Shown in pieces: positions 26,656-34,912 of a stretch of DNA of 64,000 bases. A model generated the notes under the pieces. That model did no database searches and was not told the origin of the DNA. It saw only the letters and a program-made list of their open reading frames with translations. The translations under genes and the position numbers were made by a program. This DNA is from Paenirhizobium daejeonense (GTDB lineage Bacteria > Pseudomonadota > Alphaproteobacteria > Rhizobiales > Rhizobiaceae), in assembly GCF_014280875.1 (NCBI RefSeq), contig NZ_JACLAL010000001.1, forward strand, positions 558,001 to 622,000, given 5' to 3'. Position 1 is the first letter of the stretch. Each line of letters starts with the position of its first letter.

Positions 26656-28158
26656 TTACTGGAACGCGGTTTCGAAGAAGCTGCGCAGTTTGCGCGAATG
26701 CAGCGTTTCCTTCGGCATGGCGCCAAGCTTCTGCAGGGCGCGGATACCGATCTGCAGATGCTGACGAACCTGCGTCTTGTAGAAGGCCGTCGCCATTCCC
26801 GGCAGTTTCAGTTCGCCATGCAGCGGCTTGTCGGAAACGCACAGCAGCGTGCCGTAAGGAACGCGGAATCGGAAACCGTTTGCCGCAATCGTCGCCGATT
26901 CCATGTCGAGCGCGATGGCGCGGGCTTGCGAGAGCCGCTTGACCGGTCCACGCTGGTCGCGAAGTTCCCAGTTGCGGTTGTCGATCGTGGCGACGGTGCC
27001 GGTGCGCATGATCCGCTTCAACTCGAAGCCTTCGTAACCGGTGATTTCCTCGACGGCATCCTCGAGAGCCAGTTGCACTTCGGCAAGTGCGGGGATCGGC
27101 ACCCAGACCGGCAGATCGTCGTCGAGTACGTGGTCCTCGCGCATGTAGGCGTGCGCCAGCACGTAGTCGCCGAGACGTTGGCTGTTGCGCAGGCCGGCAC
27201 AATGGCCGAGCATCAACCAGGCATGAGGCCTGAGAACTGCGATGTGGTCGGTGATCGTCTTGGCGTTGGACGGGCCGACGCCGATATTCACCATGGTGAT
27301 GCCGGCGTGCCCCTTCATCTTCAGGTGATAGGCCGGCATTTGCGGCAGGCGCCCCACCGACGCGCCGCCCTCGGGCTCGCTGTGTCCGGGAAGCGTGACG
27401 ACATTGCCAGGTTCGACGAAAGCGGAATAACCGCCGCCGCCATCCGCCATCAGCTTGCGGGCATAGGCGCAGAATTCGTCGATGTAGAACTGATAGTTCG
27501 TGAACAGCACGAAATTCTGGAAATGTGCGGCACTCGTCGCGGTGTAGTGCGAAAGGCGAGCCAGCGAATAATCGATGCGCTGGGCCGTGAAGGCTGCCAG
27601 CGGATGCGGCTCACCGGGGCGCGGCTCGTATTCTCCATTGGCGATCTCGTCGTCGGTGGTGGTGAGATCGGGCGTATCGAAGAGATCGCGGAGCGGCATG
27701 TCGACGAGTCCGCTTGCGGCAGCTTCCACATGCGCGCCTTCGCCGAAGGCAAAATGCAGCGGGATCGGAGTTTCCGACACCGAAACCACCACAGGTACCT
27801 GATGATTGCGCATCAGCAGGTTAAGCTGTTCCACGAGATAGTGGCGGAAGAGTTGAGGCTTCGTGACCGTCGTCGTGTAAAGGCCAGGCGAGGTGACATG
27901 ACCATAGGAGAGACGCGAATCGATATGGCCGAAGCTCGTGGTTTCGATGCCGACCTGCGGATAGAAGGCCCTGTAGCGCCCGGTGATCGGAGCCCCCCTG
28001 GCGAGCCCGGAAAAGGCGTCAATCAGGAAGGAGGTGTTCCGCTCGTAGAGCTCGATCAACGCATCCACCGCAGGCTCTGCCTCGGTGAAGACCCTGGGTT
28101 CGTACGACTCGGGCAGGATGAAATTGACGGGTGACTGAATATGGATTCGCTTGTTCAT
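26656..28158 (-). CDS. amn: AMP nucleosidase
   Basis: 500-residue enzyme that splits AMP to adenine and ribose 5-phosphate; E. coli Amn has 484. Amn-specific N-terminal domain (FYPQVGIETTSFGHIDSRLS; YGHVTSPGLYTTTVTKPQLF) and the C-terminal nucleoside-phosphorylase fold (MVNIGVGPSNAKTITDHIAV; LMLGHCAGLRNSQRLGDYVL; ALDMESATIAANGF with the catalytic-type ME-S). The start codon lies only 5 nt after a perfect TATAAT and has no ribosome site, suggesting a leaderless mRNA. Purine salvage role. Confidence 0.95.
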   Translation of the reverse strand: MNKRIHIQSPVNFILPESYEPRVFTEAEPAVDALIELYERNTSFLIDAFSGLARGAPITGRYRAFYPQVGIETTSFGHIDSRLSYGHVTSPGLYTTTVTKPQLFRHYLVEQLNLLMRNHQVPVVVSVSETPIPLHFAFGEGAHVEAAASGLVDMPLRDLFDTPDLTTTDDEIANGEYEPRPGEPHPLAAFTAQRIDYSLARLSHYTATSAAHFQNFVLFTNYQFYIDEFCAYARKLMADGGGGYSAFVEPGNVVTLPGHSEPEGGASVGRLPQMPAYHLKMKGHAGITMVNIGVGPSNAKTITDHIAVLRPHAWLMLGHCAGLRNSQRLGDYVLAHAYMREDHVLDDDLPVWVPIPALAEVQLALEDAVEEITGYEGFELKRIMRTGTVATIDNRNWELRDQRGPVKRLSQARAIALDMESATIAANGFRFRVPYGTLLCVSDKPLHGELKLPGMATAFYKTQVRQHLQIGIRALQKLGAMPKETLHSRKLRSFFETAFQ

Positions 28159-28163
28159 GCTTC

Positions 28164-28191
28164 ATTATAGTGGAGCTTGCTTGACAAGCAA
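28164..28191 (-). promoter_or_regulatory. amn promoter with palindrome over the -35 (leaderless candidate)
   Basis: On the minus strand TTGCTT, a 16-bp spacer and a perfect TATAAT (28169-28164), then 5 nt to the amn ATG. The -35 is embedded in the 15-bp palindrome TTGCTTG-A-CAAGCAA (28177-28191), a candidate operator. Transcription should start at or within 2 nt of the ATG. Confidence 0.55.
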
Positions 28192-28282
28192 ACGACGTGA
28201 ATACGCGCCAGACCCGAAAAAATGCTGCCATCCGGCCGGGTTCAGCGGATCCTTGGGCGGGGGTAATTGAGGGAATATACTT

Positions 28283-28462
28283 TCAGCTCAACGATTGGCG
28301 CTGCAGGCTGACGAAAAGCACGAGGCCTGCGCCGCGCTTCTCCATGCGGAACTCCTGCGACGAATGCGCGACACCCAGTGCCAGAACCGGCCCGAGCATC
28401 AGTGTGCCGGCCAAAGCCGTGTGCAGGATGGACGACGTCAGGATATTCATGGATGCAGCCAT
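28283..28462 (-). CDS. Small membrane protein, second of a tandem pair
   Basis: A 59-codon gene (MAASMNILTSSILHT...). One hydrophobic segment at about residues 9-33 and a basic C-terminal tail (FRMEKRGAGLV, QRQSLS). It has a convincing ribosome site, CAGGAAAGGACGA, 4 nt before the ATG. That sequence is nearly identical to the one in front of the sister gene 21 bp upstream. I do not recognise the family. A longer same-strand frame overlaps both genes but reads Arg/His-rich and looks like a shadow. Confidence 0.6.
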   Translation of the reverse strand: MAASMNILTSSILHTALAGTLMLGPVLALGVAHSSQEFRMEKRGAGLVLFVSLQRQSLS

Positions 28463-28483
28463 CGGATCGTCCTTTCCTGTTGT

Positions 28484-28654
28484 TCAGAGTGTTGCCATGC
28501 AGAGCGGGCTTGCCGGATTGATACAGCCGGAGGCGACGCCGACCTGCATGCGGCGGGGGTTCTCGCTGGTCGAGATCACGAGTTGGGCAAGCAGGATGGC
28601 GAAGATAGCCATGACCAGCGTCATGATGGTGATGCGTCTCGAAAGCTTTGCCAT
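28484..28654 (-). CDS. Small membrane protein, first of a tandem pair
   Basis: A 56-codon gene: MAKLSRRITIMTLVMAIFAI and so on. A positively charged N-terminus and one membrane helix (about 8-28) give an N-in topology, leaving a short periplasmic tail with two cysteines (ASGCINPASPLC) that could form a disulfide. Ribosome site CAGGAAAGGGCGA precedes the ATG by 5 nt. Family unknown. Neighbours are AMP nucleosidase downstream and a divergent lipid A deacylase, so an envelope role is possible but unproven. Confidence 0.6.
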   Translation of the reverse strand: MAKLSRRITIMTLVMAIFAILLAQLVISTSENPRRMQVGVASGCINPASPLCMATL

Positions 28655-28898
28655 TTCCGTCGCCCTTTCCTGCTGCGTTGCTGTCTTTATGACGGCAACG
28701 CCCTGAATGGCGCCTGAGATACGGGTTCATCCATCGTTCATTTGAGTTAACGATAGTCAGCATGTGTGTCCCTCCGGACACTGGACATTCACGCTCCCGT
28801 GAACTTTACTGCCGTCTTAAGGCGAGTCTGGATCTATGGTTGCATTTTTGAGGCGCGTGTTAGCAAGCGGTGCATGAAGAGCCGCGAACGGGGGGCTG

Positions 28899-29420
28899 AT
28901 GGACGGACGGCTAGCTGTTTTGTTTTGGTTGATGAGCCTGCCATCCGCCGAGGTTCAGGGCGATAAGTTCTCGATCCATCGTCCGGAGTTGACCGACCGT
29001 CTCGCGGTGTCGATGGGAACCACGCTCTATCAGGACGAGGCCAAGAGCTTCGAAACCCGTCTTTCCTATATATATGGCGAAAAGTTATTCGACCGCTTGC
29101 ATCCGATGATCGATCTCTCGGTCACGAGTTCCGGCGGCACCTGGATCGGGGCTGGTTTTTACCAACAGATCGACTTTTCTATCAACGATATAGACCTTTT
29201 CGCCGGTTTCTCCTTCGCCCCCGGTCTTTATATGCGTGGCGACGAGGTGGATCTTGGCCACCCGATCGAATTCCGATCCGGCGTCGAACTTGGCTGGAGG
29301 GCGCCCAACGATTGGCAGTTCTCCGTTCTTTACGACCATCGATCGAATGCCGATCTGGGTAAGAAGAATCCCGGCATGGAAACGTTGCAATTTAGGATTT
29401 CAAAGCCGATCACCTGGTAG
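28899..29420 (+). CDS. Lipid A 3-O-deacylase (PagL family)
   Basis: 173-residue outer-membrane beta-barrel enzyme that removes the 3-linked acyl chain from lipid A. The catalytic set of PagL is fully present with correct spacing: H147, S149 (YDHRSNADLGKKNPGMETLQ) and E161, exactly 14 residues after the His. A weak N-terminal signal (LAVLFWLMSLPSAEVQG) and alternating barrel strands ending in a terminal aromatic (PITW) fit export and BAM insertion. Start choice is uncertain because no strong ribosome site is visible. Confidence 0.85.
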   Translation: MDGRLAVLFWLMSLPSAEVQGDKFSIHRPELTDRLAVSMGTTLYQDEAKSFETRLSYIYGEKLFDRLHPMIDLSVTSSGGTWIGAGFYQQIDFSINDIDLFAGFSFAPGLYMRGDEVDLGHPIEFRSGVELGWRAPNDWQFSVLYDHRSNADLGKKNPGMETLQFRISKPITW

Positions 29421-29551
29421 GTAGATCACCGGGTTGCCGGTTAACCCCGGAGCCTGCTGTCTTCACATCTTCCTTTTGACTGTGCATATGCGTTTCTTCG
29501 CACCAAGGTGCCGCACGATCCTGTCGGGATGCTTTGTCTCCTGAAAAAACC

Positions 29552-30445
29552 TCAAATAAGCGCCGTGGCGAAGATTTCCGACAGCCAGTCGAGGAATACC
29601 CGAACTCTTGCCGATGTGTGTCGGTTCTGCGGATAGAGCGCCGAAAGCGGGGTAGGCGAGGGCGGGAAGTCCGGCAGCACCTCGACGAGTGTGCCCTTTT
29701 TCAGATCCGGTTCCAGACGGTACCGTGGAGCCTGTATCAGGCCGAAGCCGAGGCGAGCGAGATCGGCCATGGTATCGGAATCATTGACGGTGATCCGGCT
29801 TGGAAGGGGCACCAGTTGCGACGCTCCGCCGACCATGAATTCGAGCGGCATCGCTTCTCCGGTGCGCGACGAGACGAAGCCCACACTGACATGTCCTTCC
29901 AGATCCCGTGGGGATGGCGGCATTCCATACCGGGCGATGTAATCAGGGCTGGCGCAGGTGATTTCCGAAAGGAAGGTGAGCCTTCGGGCGATCATGCCGC
30001 TATCGGGAAGCGCGCCCGCCCGGATCGCGCAATCGACACCTTCGCGCACGAGGTCGACCAGACGGTCTCCCTGTCCGATATGCAGATCGAGTTCCGGGTA
30101 GCGGGCCAGAAAATCCGGCAGATGCGGCAGCAGGAATGTACGGGTCAGTAGCGGATGCGCATCGATCCGCAACAGTCCGCGCGGTCGGGCGTCGCGAAAG
30201 GCGTTGTCGGCTTCCTCCACCTCGGCAAGAATTCCCACACAGCGCTCGTAATAGGCGCTGCCGTCCAGCGTCGTCGTGACATGGCGCGTCGTGCGCTCCA
30301 GCAGCCGCACGCCGAGATCCGTTTCCAGCTGCTTGATCGCCTCGGTCGCCGTGGACCGTGAAAGGCCGAGATCGGACGCCGCCGCTGAAAAGCTTCGGCG
30401 TTCCACGACACGGATGAAGAGCTGCATGCGGTCCAGACGATCCAT
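29552..30445 (-). CDS. LysR-family transcriptional regulator
   Basis: 297 residues. N-terminal HTH MQLFIRVVERRSFSAAASDL, LGLSRSTATEAIKQLETDLG and VRLLERTTRHVTTTLDGSAY are typical of the LysR group that controls divergent SDR/oxidoreductase genes. The C-terminal substrate domain starts about residue 90 (GLLRIDAHPLLTRTFLLPHL). Divergent from an SDR gene 104 bp away, with a 15-bp palindrome between them. Confidence 0.93.
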   Translation of the reverse strand: MDRLDRMQLFIRVVERRSFSAAASDLGLSRSTATEAIKQLETDLGVRLLERTTRHVTTTLDGSAYYERCVGILAEVEEADNAFRDARPRGLLRIDAHPLLTRTFLLPHLPDFLARYPELDLHIGQGDRLVDLVREGVDCAIRAGALPDSGMIARRLTFLSEITCASPDYIARYGMPPSPRDLEGHVSVGFVSSRTGEAMPLEFMVGGASQLVPLPSRITVNDSDTMADLARLGFGLIQAPRYRLEPDLKKGTLVEVLPDFPPSPTPLSALYPQNRHTSARVRVFLDWLSEIFATALI

Positions 30446-30453
30446 ATGGATTG

Positions 30454-30468
30454 TTCGCCATGGGCGAA
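30454..30468. promoter_or_regulatory. LysR-type box between lysR and SDR genes
   Basis: TTCGCC-ATG-GGCGAA is a perfect interrupted palindrome with T-N11-A geometry, the classical LysR recognition form. It lies 9 bp from the regulator start and 82 bp from the SDR start. Confidence 0.5.
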
Positions 30469-30549
30469 TTCAGATGTCAATTATCCGATGATTGTTTTCT
30501 CGTGCCGAAATCGCGATTTTTCCTTCAGACGGAAACAAGGAGTGTCACC

Positions 30550-31290
30550 ATGACAGGAAACATCAACAGGGCAGCCATCGTAACCGGTTCATCCAAGGGC
30601 ATCGGCGCGGCCATCGCCCGTCGTCTCGCCGCGGATGGCTTTGCCGTCATCGTCAATTATGCAAGCGGTGCGGAAGCTGCGGCAATCGTCGTCAAGGAAA
30701 TCGAGAATGCCGGCGGACGCGCCATCGCCGTTCAGGCCGACATTGCCGCGGCCGAAGGCATGAAGACGTTGTTCTATGCTGCCGAACAGGCTTTCGGCGC
30801 GGTCGATGTGCTGGTCAACAATGCCGGCATCATGCAGCTATCACCGATTGCCGATACCACGGACGAGGCTTTCGAGCGGCAGGTCGCCATCAATCTCGGC
30901 GGTGTCTTCCGTTGCGTTCGCGAGGCGGCACGGCGACTGCGCGACGGTGGCCGCATCGTCAATTTCTCATCGAGCGTCGTTGGCCTCTACCAGCCGGCCT
31001 ATGGAGTTTACGCGGCAACCAAGGCGGCGGTGGAAGCAATGACCCATATCCTCGCCAAGGAACTGGGACCGAGAAGCATCACGGTCAATGCAGTGGCGCC
31101 GGGGCCGGTCGAGACGGACCTCTTCATGAAAGGCAAGTCGGAAGATCTCGTGAAGACCATCGTCGGCATGAACCCGCTAAAGCGTCTCGGCCAGCCGGAG
31201 GATATCGCCGCGGTCGTCTCCTTCCTCGCCGGACCGGATGGCGGCTGGGTCAACGGTCAGATCATCCGCGCCAATGGCGGCGTGGTGTGA
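30550..31290 (+). CDS. SDR-family NAD(P)-dependent oxidoreductase
   Basis: 246 residues, classical short-chain dehydrogenase. TGSSKGIGAAIARRLA is the cofactor loop (GxxxGxG), NNAGIM the stabilising motif, then VNFSSSVVGLYQPAYGVYAA and TKAAVEAM give the Ser-Tyr-xxx-Lys catalytic set. AAGGAG lies 7 nt before the ATG at 30550; 33 upstream codons are ignored. Followed after 62 bp by a tautomerase gene, so the two are probably one transcript controlled by the divergent LysR. Substrate unknown. Confidence 0.93.
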   Translation: MTGNINRAAIVTGSSKGIGAAIARRLAADGFAVIVNYASGAEAAAIVVKEIENAGGRAIAVQADIAAAEGMKTLFYAAEQAFGAVDVLVNNAGIMQLSPIADTTDEAFERQVAINLGGVFRCVREAARRLRDGGRIVNFSSSVVGLYQPAYGVYAATKAAVEAMTHILAKELGPRSITVNAVAPGPVETDLFMKGKSEDLVKTIVGMNPLKRLGQPEDIAAVVSFLAGPDGGWVNGQIIRANGGVV

Positions 31291-31352
31291 GGCAAGGACA
31301 AACGTAATCCCGTTTCGCTGTCTATCCCATCTTAATGTGAAAGGAGAACGTC

Positions 31353-31565
31353 ATGCCGTTCGTGAACATCAAAACGCCCGAGGGCGCCCTGTCGAGAAAG
31401 CAAAAGGAAGAGATCGTCCACCGCACCACGGACATGCTGGTGGAGTATTTCAGCGAGGCCGCTCGGCCGCATACCATGGTGCTGATCGAGGAAATTCCCG
31501 ATGGCGGCTATGCCCGCGCCGACGAAGTCTTCGTGATCCCGGAAGCCTACCGGGCGAAGGACTGA
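31353..31565 (+). CDS. 4-oxalocrotonate tautomerase-family protein
   Basis: 70 residues with the catalytic N-terminal proline exposed after Met removal (MPFVNIKTPEGALSRKQKEE). The rest matches the 4-OT monomer (IVHRTTDMLVEYF, HTMVLIEEIPDGGYARA). Such proteins form hexamers and isomerise 2-hydroxymuconate-type or related keto-enol substrates. AAGGAG precedes the ATG by 6 nt. Confidence 0.93.
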   Translation: MPFVNIKTPEGALSRKQKEEIVHRTTDMLVEYFSEAARPHTMVLIEEIPDGGYARADEVFVIPEAYRAKD

Positions 31566-31637
31566 AGCATCTCGCGCAAAACTGTGCCGCGATTTCGCGG
31601 CAACGACATACAGTAAAGTAGAGGATCGAGGGGTGAC

Positions 31638-31663
31638 CGCCCGCTGGTCGAGGCCAGCGGGCG
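31638..31663 (+). terminator. Hairpin after SDR-tautomerase operon
   Basis: Perfect 10-bp stem CGCCCGCTGG/CCAGCGGGCG with a 6-nt loop, 72 bp after the tautomerase stop. It has no T-run, so intrinsic termination is uncertain. Confidence 0.5.
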
Positions 31664-31693
31664 CGCAGTGTCCTGTTCAAGGCTCCTTATTTC

Positions 31694-31723
31694 GGAGCGG
31701 CGAGCCAGAGGCTCAGCCGCTCC
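31694..31723 (-). terminator. Hairpin after DUF2147 gene
   Basis: A 13-bp stem (GGAGCGGC + GAGCC with complements, one bulged base) and an AGA triloop. On the minus strand it starts 15 nt after the DUF2147 stop and is followed by GAAATAAGG. Confidence 0.55.
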
Positions 31724-31738
31724 GCCCCACCCCTGGGT

Positions 31739-32074
31739 TCAAAGCCGGGTCCAGGTCTGCGACTTGCAGAGGACTGCCAGAACGCAGCCCTTCATCTTCA
31801 GCGAGTCGCCGGAAACAGTGCCCGAGCCGGAGTAGGTCTTGTCTGCTTCCGGATCGGTGATCTCGCCCTTGTAGGAGCCACCGGTACCGGCCATCTTGCC
31901 GATCTGCTTGCCGGCATGCTTGCCCGATTTCAGCGTGACGCAGAAGCTGCCGCCGCAGGGAGCGATTTCCGCGGTTGCTCCGCTGGCGGTCTTCCAGTTG
32001 CCCTCGATAGGCTCTGCTGCCTGGGCCGTGACGGCCGTAAGGGCCAATGCTGCTGCGATGATAATGGAACGCAT
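31739..32074 (-). CDS. DUF2147 periplasmic protein
   Basis: 111 residues. Signal peptide MRSIIIAAALALTAVTAQA, then the DUF2147 pattern (IEGNWKTASGATAEIAPCGG; SFCVTLKSG; DPEADKTYSGSGTVSGDSLK; MKGCVLAVLCKSQTWTR). Four cysteines suggest two disulfides. Function of the family is not established. AGGAAG lies 8 nt before the ATG at 32074. Confidence 0.88.
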   Translation of the reverse strand: MRSIIIAAALALTAVTAQAAEPIEGNWKTASGATAEIAPCGGSFCVTLKSGKHAGKQIGKMAGTGGSYKGEITDPEADKTYSGSGTVSGDSLKMKGCVLAVLCKSQTWTRL

Positions 32075-32602
32075 GTTGATGTCTTCCTCCCGAAACAAGC
32101 GTGAATATTGACGGAACCCTTTGCCTTCCTCGCCGGCCGGACAGTCTTGTCCCCCAGGCGGGCTCGATCAACGAGGGGAAATTATCTTACGCGGACGTAA
32201 AGGTAAATAGTGCTTCTGCGCCATGAAGACCAGTGGCGCACGCCTCTTTTGGCGTGATCAAGAACAGGCAGACGATTTTCATGGTTAGCTTTCGGTTTAA
32301 AGCCGAGCGTGAATCTTTCGTAAATTTTACGCGAAAGTCCTTAATATGCAGGCGAAGTGATGTTTAACAAAAACCCAAGTTTACCAAGCGTTTGTACTTT
32401 GTTTTCAGCAAATTAAGCATGCATTTTAAGCGCATGTTGAAAGGCTTTTGGCATATTGGGGTCATCAAACGAGCAGGGAATAACCCGCCGGCCGGACGGA
32501 TCTTAACAACGCCGCGAATGAGACGGCAGGGATCCGGAAGGGGCTCCTAAAGGGGCAAAACAGGGACAGTACAAACCGTTAGGCTAGACAGGGACAAAAA
32601 CG
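32075..32602. other. 528-bp intergenic region without a gene
   Basis: AT-rich for this window in its middle (32270-32460). No ORF with a ribosome site was found on either strand. ACAGGGACA occurs twice (32560-32568 and 32588-32596, 28 bp apart); the second copy is the ribosome site of the Sel1-like gene. The length suggests a long leader or an unrecognised small RNA. Confidence 0.4.
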
Positions 32603-32869
32603 ATGGCACGCTTTGAAATGCATAATTCCGGAATGGCCACGATGGGTGGCGAAACTCGCGCCGATGTCTTCTGCGACATGGGTCTGATGTATGCAACCGG
32701 CCGCGGTTGCTCCATCGATCTCGTCTCGGCGCACAAGTGGCTGAACATCGCCGCCATCAAGGGCTGCGAACGCGCCGCTGAACTGCGCGCCGATCTGGCC
32801 CAGACGATGAGCAAGCCCCAGCTGGCGGAAGCCCTTCGCGCCGCCCGCGAATGGATGACGATGCACTGA
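32603..32869 (+). CDS. Short Sel1-like repeat protein
   Basis: 88 residues with a single degenerate Sel1/TPR-like unit: ADVFCDMGLMYATGRGCSID, then LVSAHKWLNIAAIKGCERAA. Sel1 repeats are protein-protein contact modules. No signal peptide, so probably cytoplasmic. AGGGAC lies 9 nt upstream. Small stand-alone proteins of this type seem common in rhizobia; the role is unknown. Confidence 0.82.
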   Translation: MARFEMHNSGMATMGGETRADVFCDMGLMYATGRGCSIDLVSAHKWLNIAAIKGCERAAELRADLAQTMSKPQLAEALRAAREWMTMH

Positions 32870-32978
32870 CAAATTTAAATACCAGAGCCGGCACAATGCC
32901 GGCCGGGGGCAACAAGAAAAACCCTGGGAGAGGGGAAAGTGGCGGGGTCTTTTGGACGGGGCCGATGCCAACACATGA

Positions 32979-33022
32979 GAACCGCGACCGGCAGGGAACA
33001 AGGCCGGCGCGGTTCTTTTTAT
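32979..33022 (+). terminator. Terminator between Sel1-like gene and hisC-like gene
   Basis: GAACCGCG-CCGGC pairs with GCCGG-CGCGGTTC around a 10-nt loop (one bulged A), followed by TTTTTATT. It is 110 bp after the Sel1-like stop. Confidence 0.85.
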
Positions 33023-33040
33023 TGTGCTGACTGCAGAATT

Positions 33041-34150
33041 TCAGAGGGAAGCGAGCACCTTCGGCAAGGCTTCCTCGAAAAGATCGAGCGCCTCCGGCTG
33101 GCCGGTCGATACGCGGATGCAGCGATTGAGCGGCGCCACGCCCGGCATGCGGATGAAAACGCCGTGCTGCATCAGTCCGTCGACGATCGAGCGCGCATAG
33201 GTTCCATCACGTCCGCAATCGATGGCGACGAAGTTCGTGGCCGAGGGCAGGGGCTGAAGGCCGTTTGCAACCGCGATTGCCGCAATCCGCTCCCTCGCGG
33301 CGCCGATCTTCCCGACGACTTCCTTCAAATAGGCTTGGTCTGCAAGCGCAGCCAGTGCGGCCTCGGTGGAAAGCCGGGGCATGCCGAAATGGTTGCGGAT
33401 CTTGTCGAAGGCGACGATCGTTTCCGGCGTACCGAAGGCGTAGCCGACGCGGGCGCCGGCAAGGCCATAAGCCTTGGAAAAGGTGCGTGTGCGGATCACG
33501 TTGGGCAGGTCTATCAGCGCGTCGGAAACCGGCGTCGAACCAGCCGGACCGCATTCGCTATAGGCTTCGTCAAGAACGAGAAGTGTGGTCTCGGGCAGGG
33601 CGCGCGCAAAGGCGACGACGCTTTCGGCGTCCCACCAGCTTCCCATCGGATTGTCGGGATTGGCGAAATAGACAAGTGGTGCGTTTTCTCGCTTCGCTGC
33701 GGCCAGTAGACCGTCCATATCCTCCCGGTCTCCGGTGTAGGGCACAGTGACCAACCTGCCGCCGAAGCCGCTGACATGGAAATTGAAGGTCGGATAGCCG
33801 CCGAACGAAGTGACGACCGGCATGCCCGGTTCGATCACGAGGCGAACGATAAGGCCGAGCAGGTCGTCCACACCCTCACCGACTGCGATATTGGCTGGCG
33901 AAAGACCGTGATGGGCGGCAAGTGCTGCCTTGAGAGCGAAGTTCTCCGGATCGTTGTATTGCCAGATGTCCCCGGCCTTTTCACGGATGGCGGCAAGGAC
34001 GGAGGGAGCCGGACCGAAGCTGCTCTCATTGGCGCCGATACGGGCCTTGACTGCGAGGCCGCGGCCTCGCTCGATGGCCTCGGGGCCGACAAAGGGAACG
34101 GTTGCGGGAAGGGCATCGACAAGCGACGTGAAGCGCGAAAAACCTGGCAT
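33041..34150 (-). CDS. HisC-like PLP-dependent aminotransferase
   Basis: 369-residue fold-type I aminotransferase close to histidinol-phosphate aminotransferase. ANESSFGPAPSVLAAI (N-terminal substrate loop), VGEGVDDLLGLIVRLVIEPG, YFANPDNPMGSW, LVLDEAYSECGP and the Schiff-base lysine in RTRTFSKAYGLAGARVGYAF. A missing his operon around it suggests a secondary HisC paralogue, perhaps acting on aromatic amino acids or another imidazole/phosphate substrate. The start at 34150 lacks a strong ribosome site; upstream codons do not look coding. Confidence 0.87.
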   Translation of the reverse strand: MPGFSRFTSLVDALPATVPFVGPEAIERGRGLAVKARIGANESSFGPAPSVLAAIREKAGDIWQYNDPENFALKAALAAHHGLSPANIAVGEGVDDLLGLIVRLVIEPGMPVVTSFGGYPTFNFHVSGFGGRLVTVPYTGDREDMDGLLAAAKRENAPLVYFANPDNPMGSWWDAESVVAFARALPETTLLVLDEAYSECGPAGSTPVSDALIDLPNVIRTRTFSKAYGLAGARVGYAFGTPETIVAFDKIRNHFGMPRLSTEAALAALADQAYLKEVVGKIGAARERIAAIAVANGLQPLPSATNFVAIDCGRDGTYARSIVDGLMQHGVFIRMPGVAPLNRCIRVSTGQPEALDLFEEALPKVLASL

Positions 34151-34271
34151 TCTGAATGGGTGTCCTGGGCAGTCTTGAAAGTCGGCCCAACATAAGGCCT
34201 TGCGCTGAAGGCGCAAGGGCAAGCTCTTCGCTATGTGGTGATGAGGAGAGGGAAATTGGCGCCGCAGATGA

Positions 34272-34670
34272 TCAACGACGCTTCGGTTTTTCGATCTTTT
34301 CACCCATCATGAAGTCGGCGCGAACGATCGTGTGCAGCAAGGGCTCGGGAATGATCGCGATGAACTTCACGCCAACACGGCTGCCGTTGCGATAGACCTC
34401 CGCGCAGCCAATGCGATCGGCAAGACCGAGGACCTGCAGGTAATAATGAGAGGAAAGGCCAATGGTGGTGGTGATCTCAAGGGCTGCGCCGCCCTGCGAG
34501 ATATCGACGACCTCACAGCTACGCATCGTAATGCCGCTGAGGCCCGGGCTGACGGCCATGATGCGGGCCGGCCGGCGCACATAGAAGCGCTCCCACTTGC
34601 GCTCGTACATTTCCGACCTGACCGACGCCAGATGCGTCGCACCCAGCATCTGCCCCTGTACATTCTCCAT
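34272..34670 (-). CDS. PilZ-domain protein (complete c-di-GMP motif)
   Basis: 132 residues, one PilZ domain. The c-di-GMP-binding arginines are present as R32-x-x-x-R36 (YVRRPARIM) and the second motif as DISQGG (D/NxSxxG). A long strand region YLQVLGLADRIGCAEVYRNG follows. Single-domain PilZ proteins act as second-messenger adaptors. GAGGAGGCAGGAG precedes the ATG. A second PilZ gene lies 1.1 kb away on the same strand, with a Host_attach gene between them. Confidence 0.88.
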   Translation of the reverse strand: MENVQGQMLGATHLASVRSEMYERKWERFYVRRPARIMAVSPGLSGITMRSCEVVDISQGGAALEITTTIGLSSHYYLQVLGLADRIGCAEVYRNGSRVGVKFIAIIPEPLLHTIVRADFMMGEKIEKPKRR

Positions 34671-34912
34671 CTGCTCCTGCCTCCTCGGTAACGGCTATGA
34701 GAAGGAGTGTCCGCGAAAACAATTGTGGCCGAGTCAAAACGATGGTTACAGTTTTACCGACCATGTGGTTTTGCCCTGATTTTTTTGCACAAACGTGGTC
34801 CCACCAGCTATTTTTTGATCCAGCTCATGAATTTCGCCCCGTTGGTGCTATAATTAATTAAATGCTCGTCACACGGACGGAGGGGCGGTAAGCCGCAGAA
34901 ACGGAGGAAGTC

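Noticed and set aside
26698..28134. 478-codon plus-strand frame opposite amn
   Set aside because: Arg/His-rich antisense shadow of a firmly identified gene.
28242..28781. Same-strand 179-codon frame covering both micro-membrane genes, with an internal ATG at 28763 after GGAGGG
   Set aside because: Composition (His/Arg/Gly runs) looks like a shifted frame; the two short ORFs have better proteins and paired ribosome sites. The 28763 start remains a small doubt.
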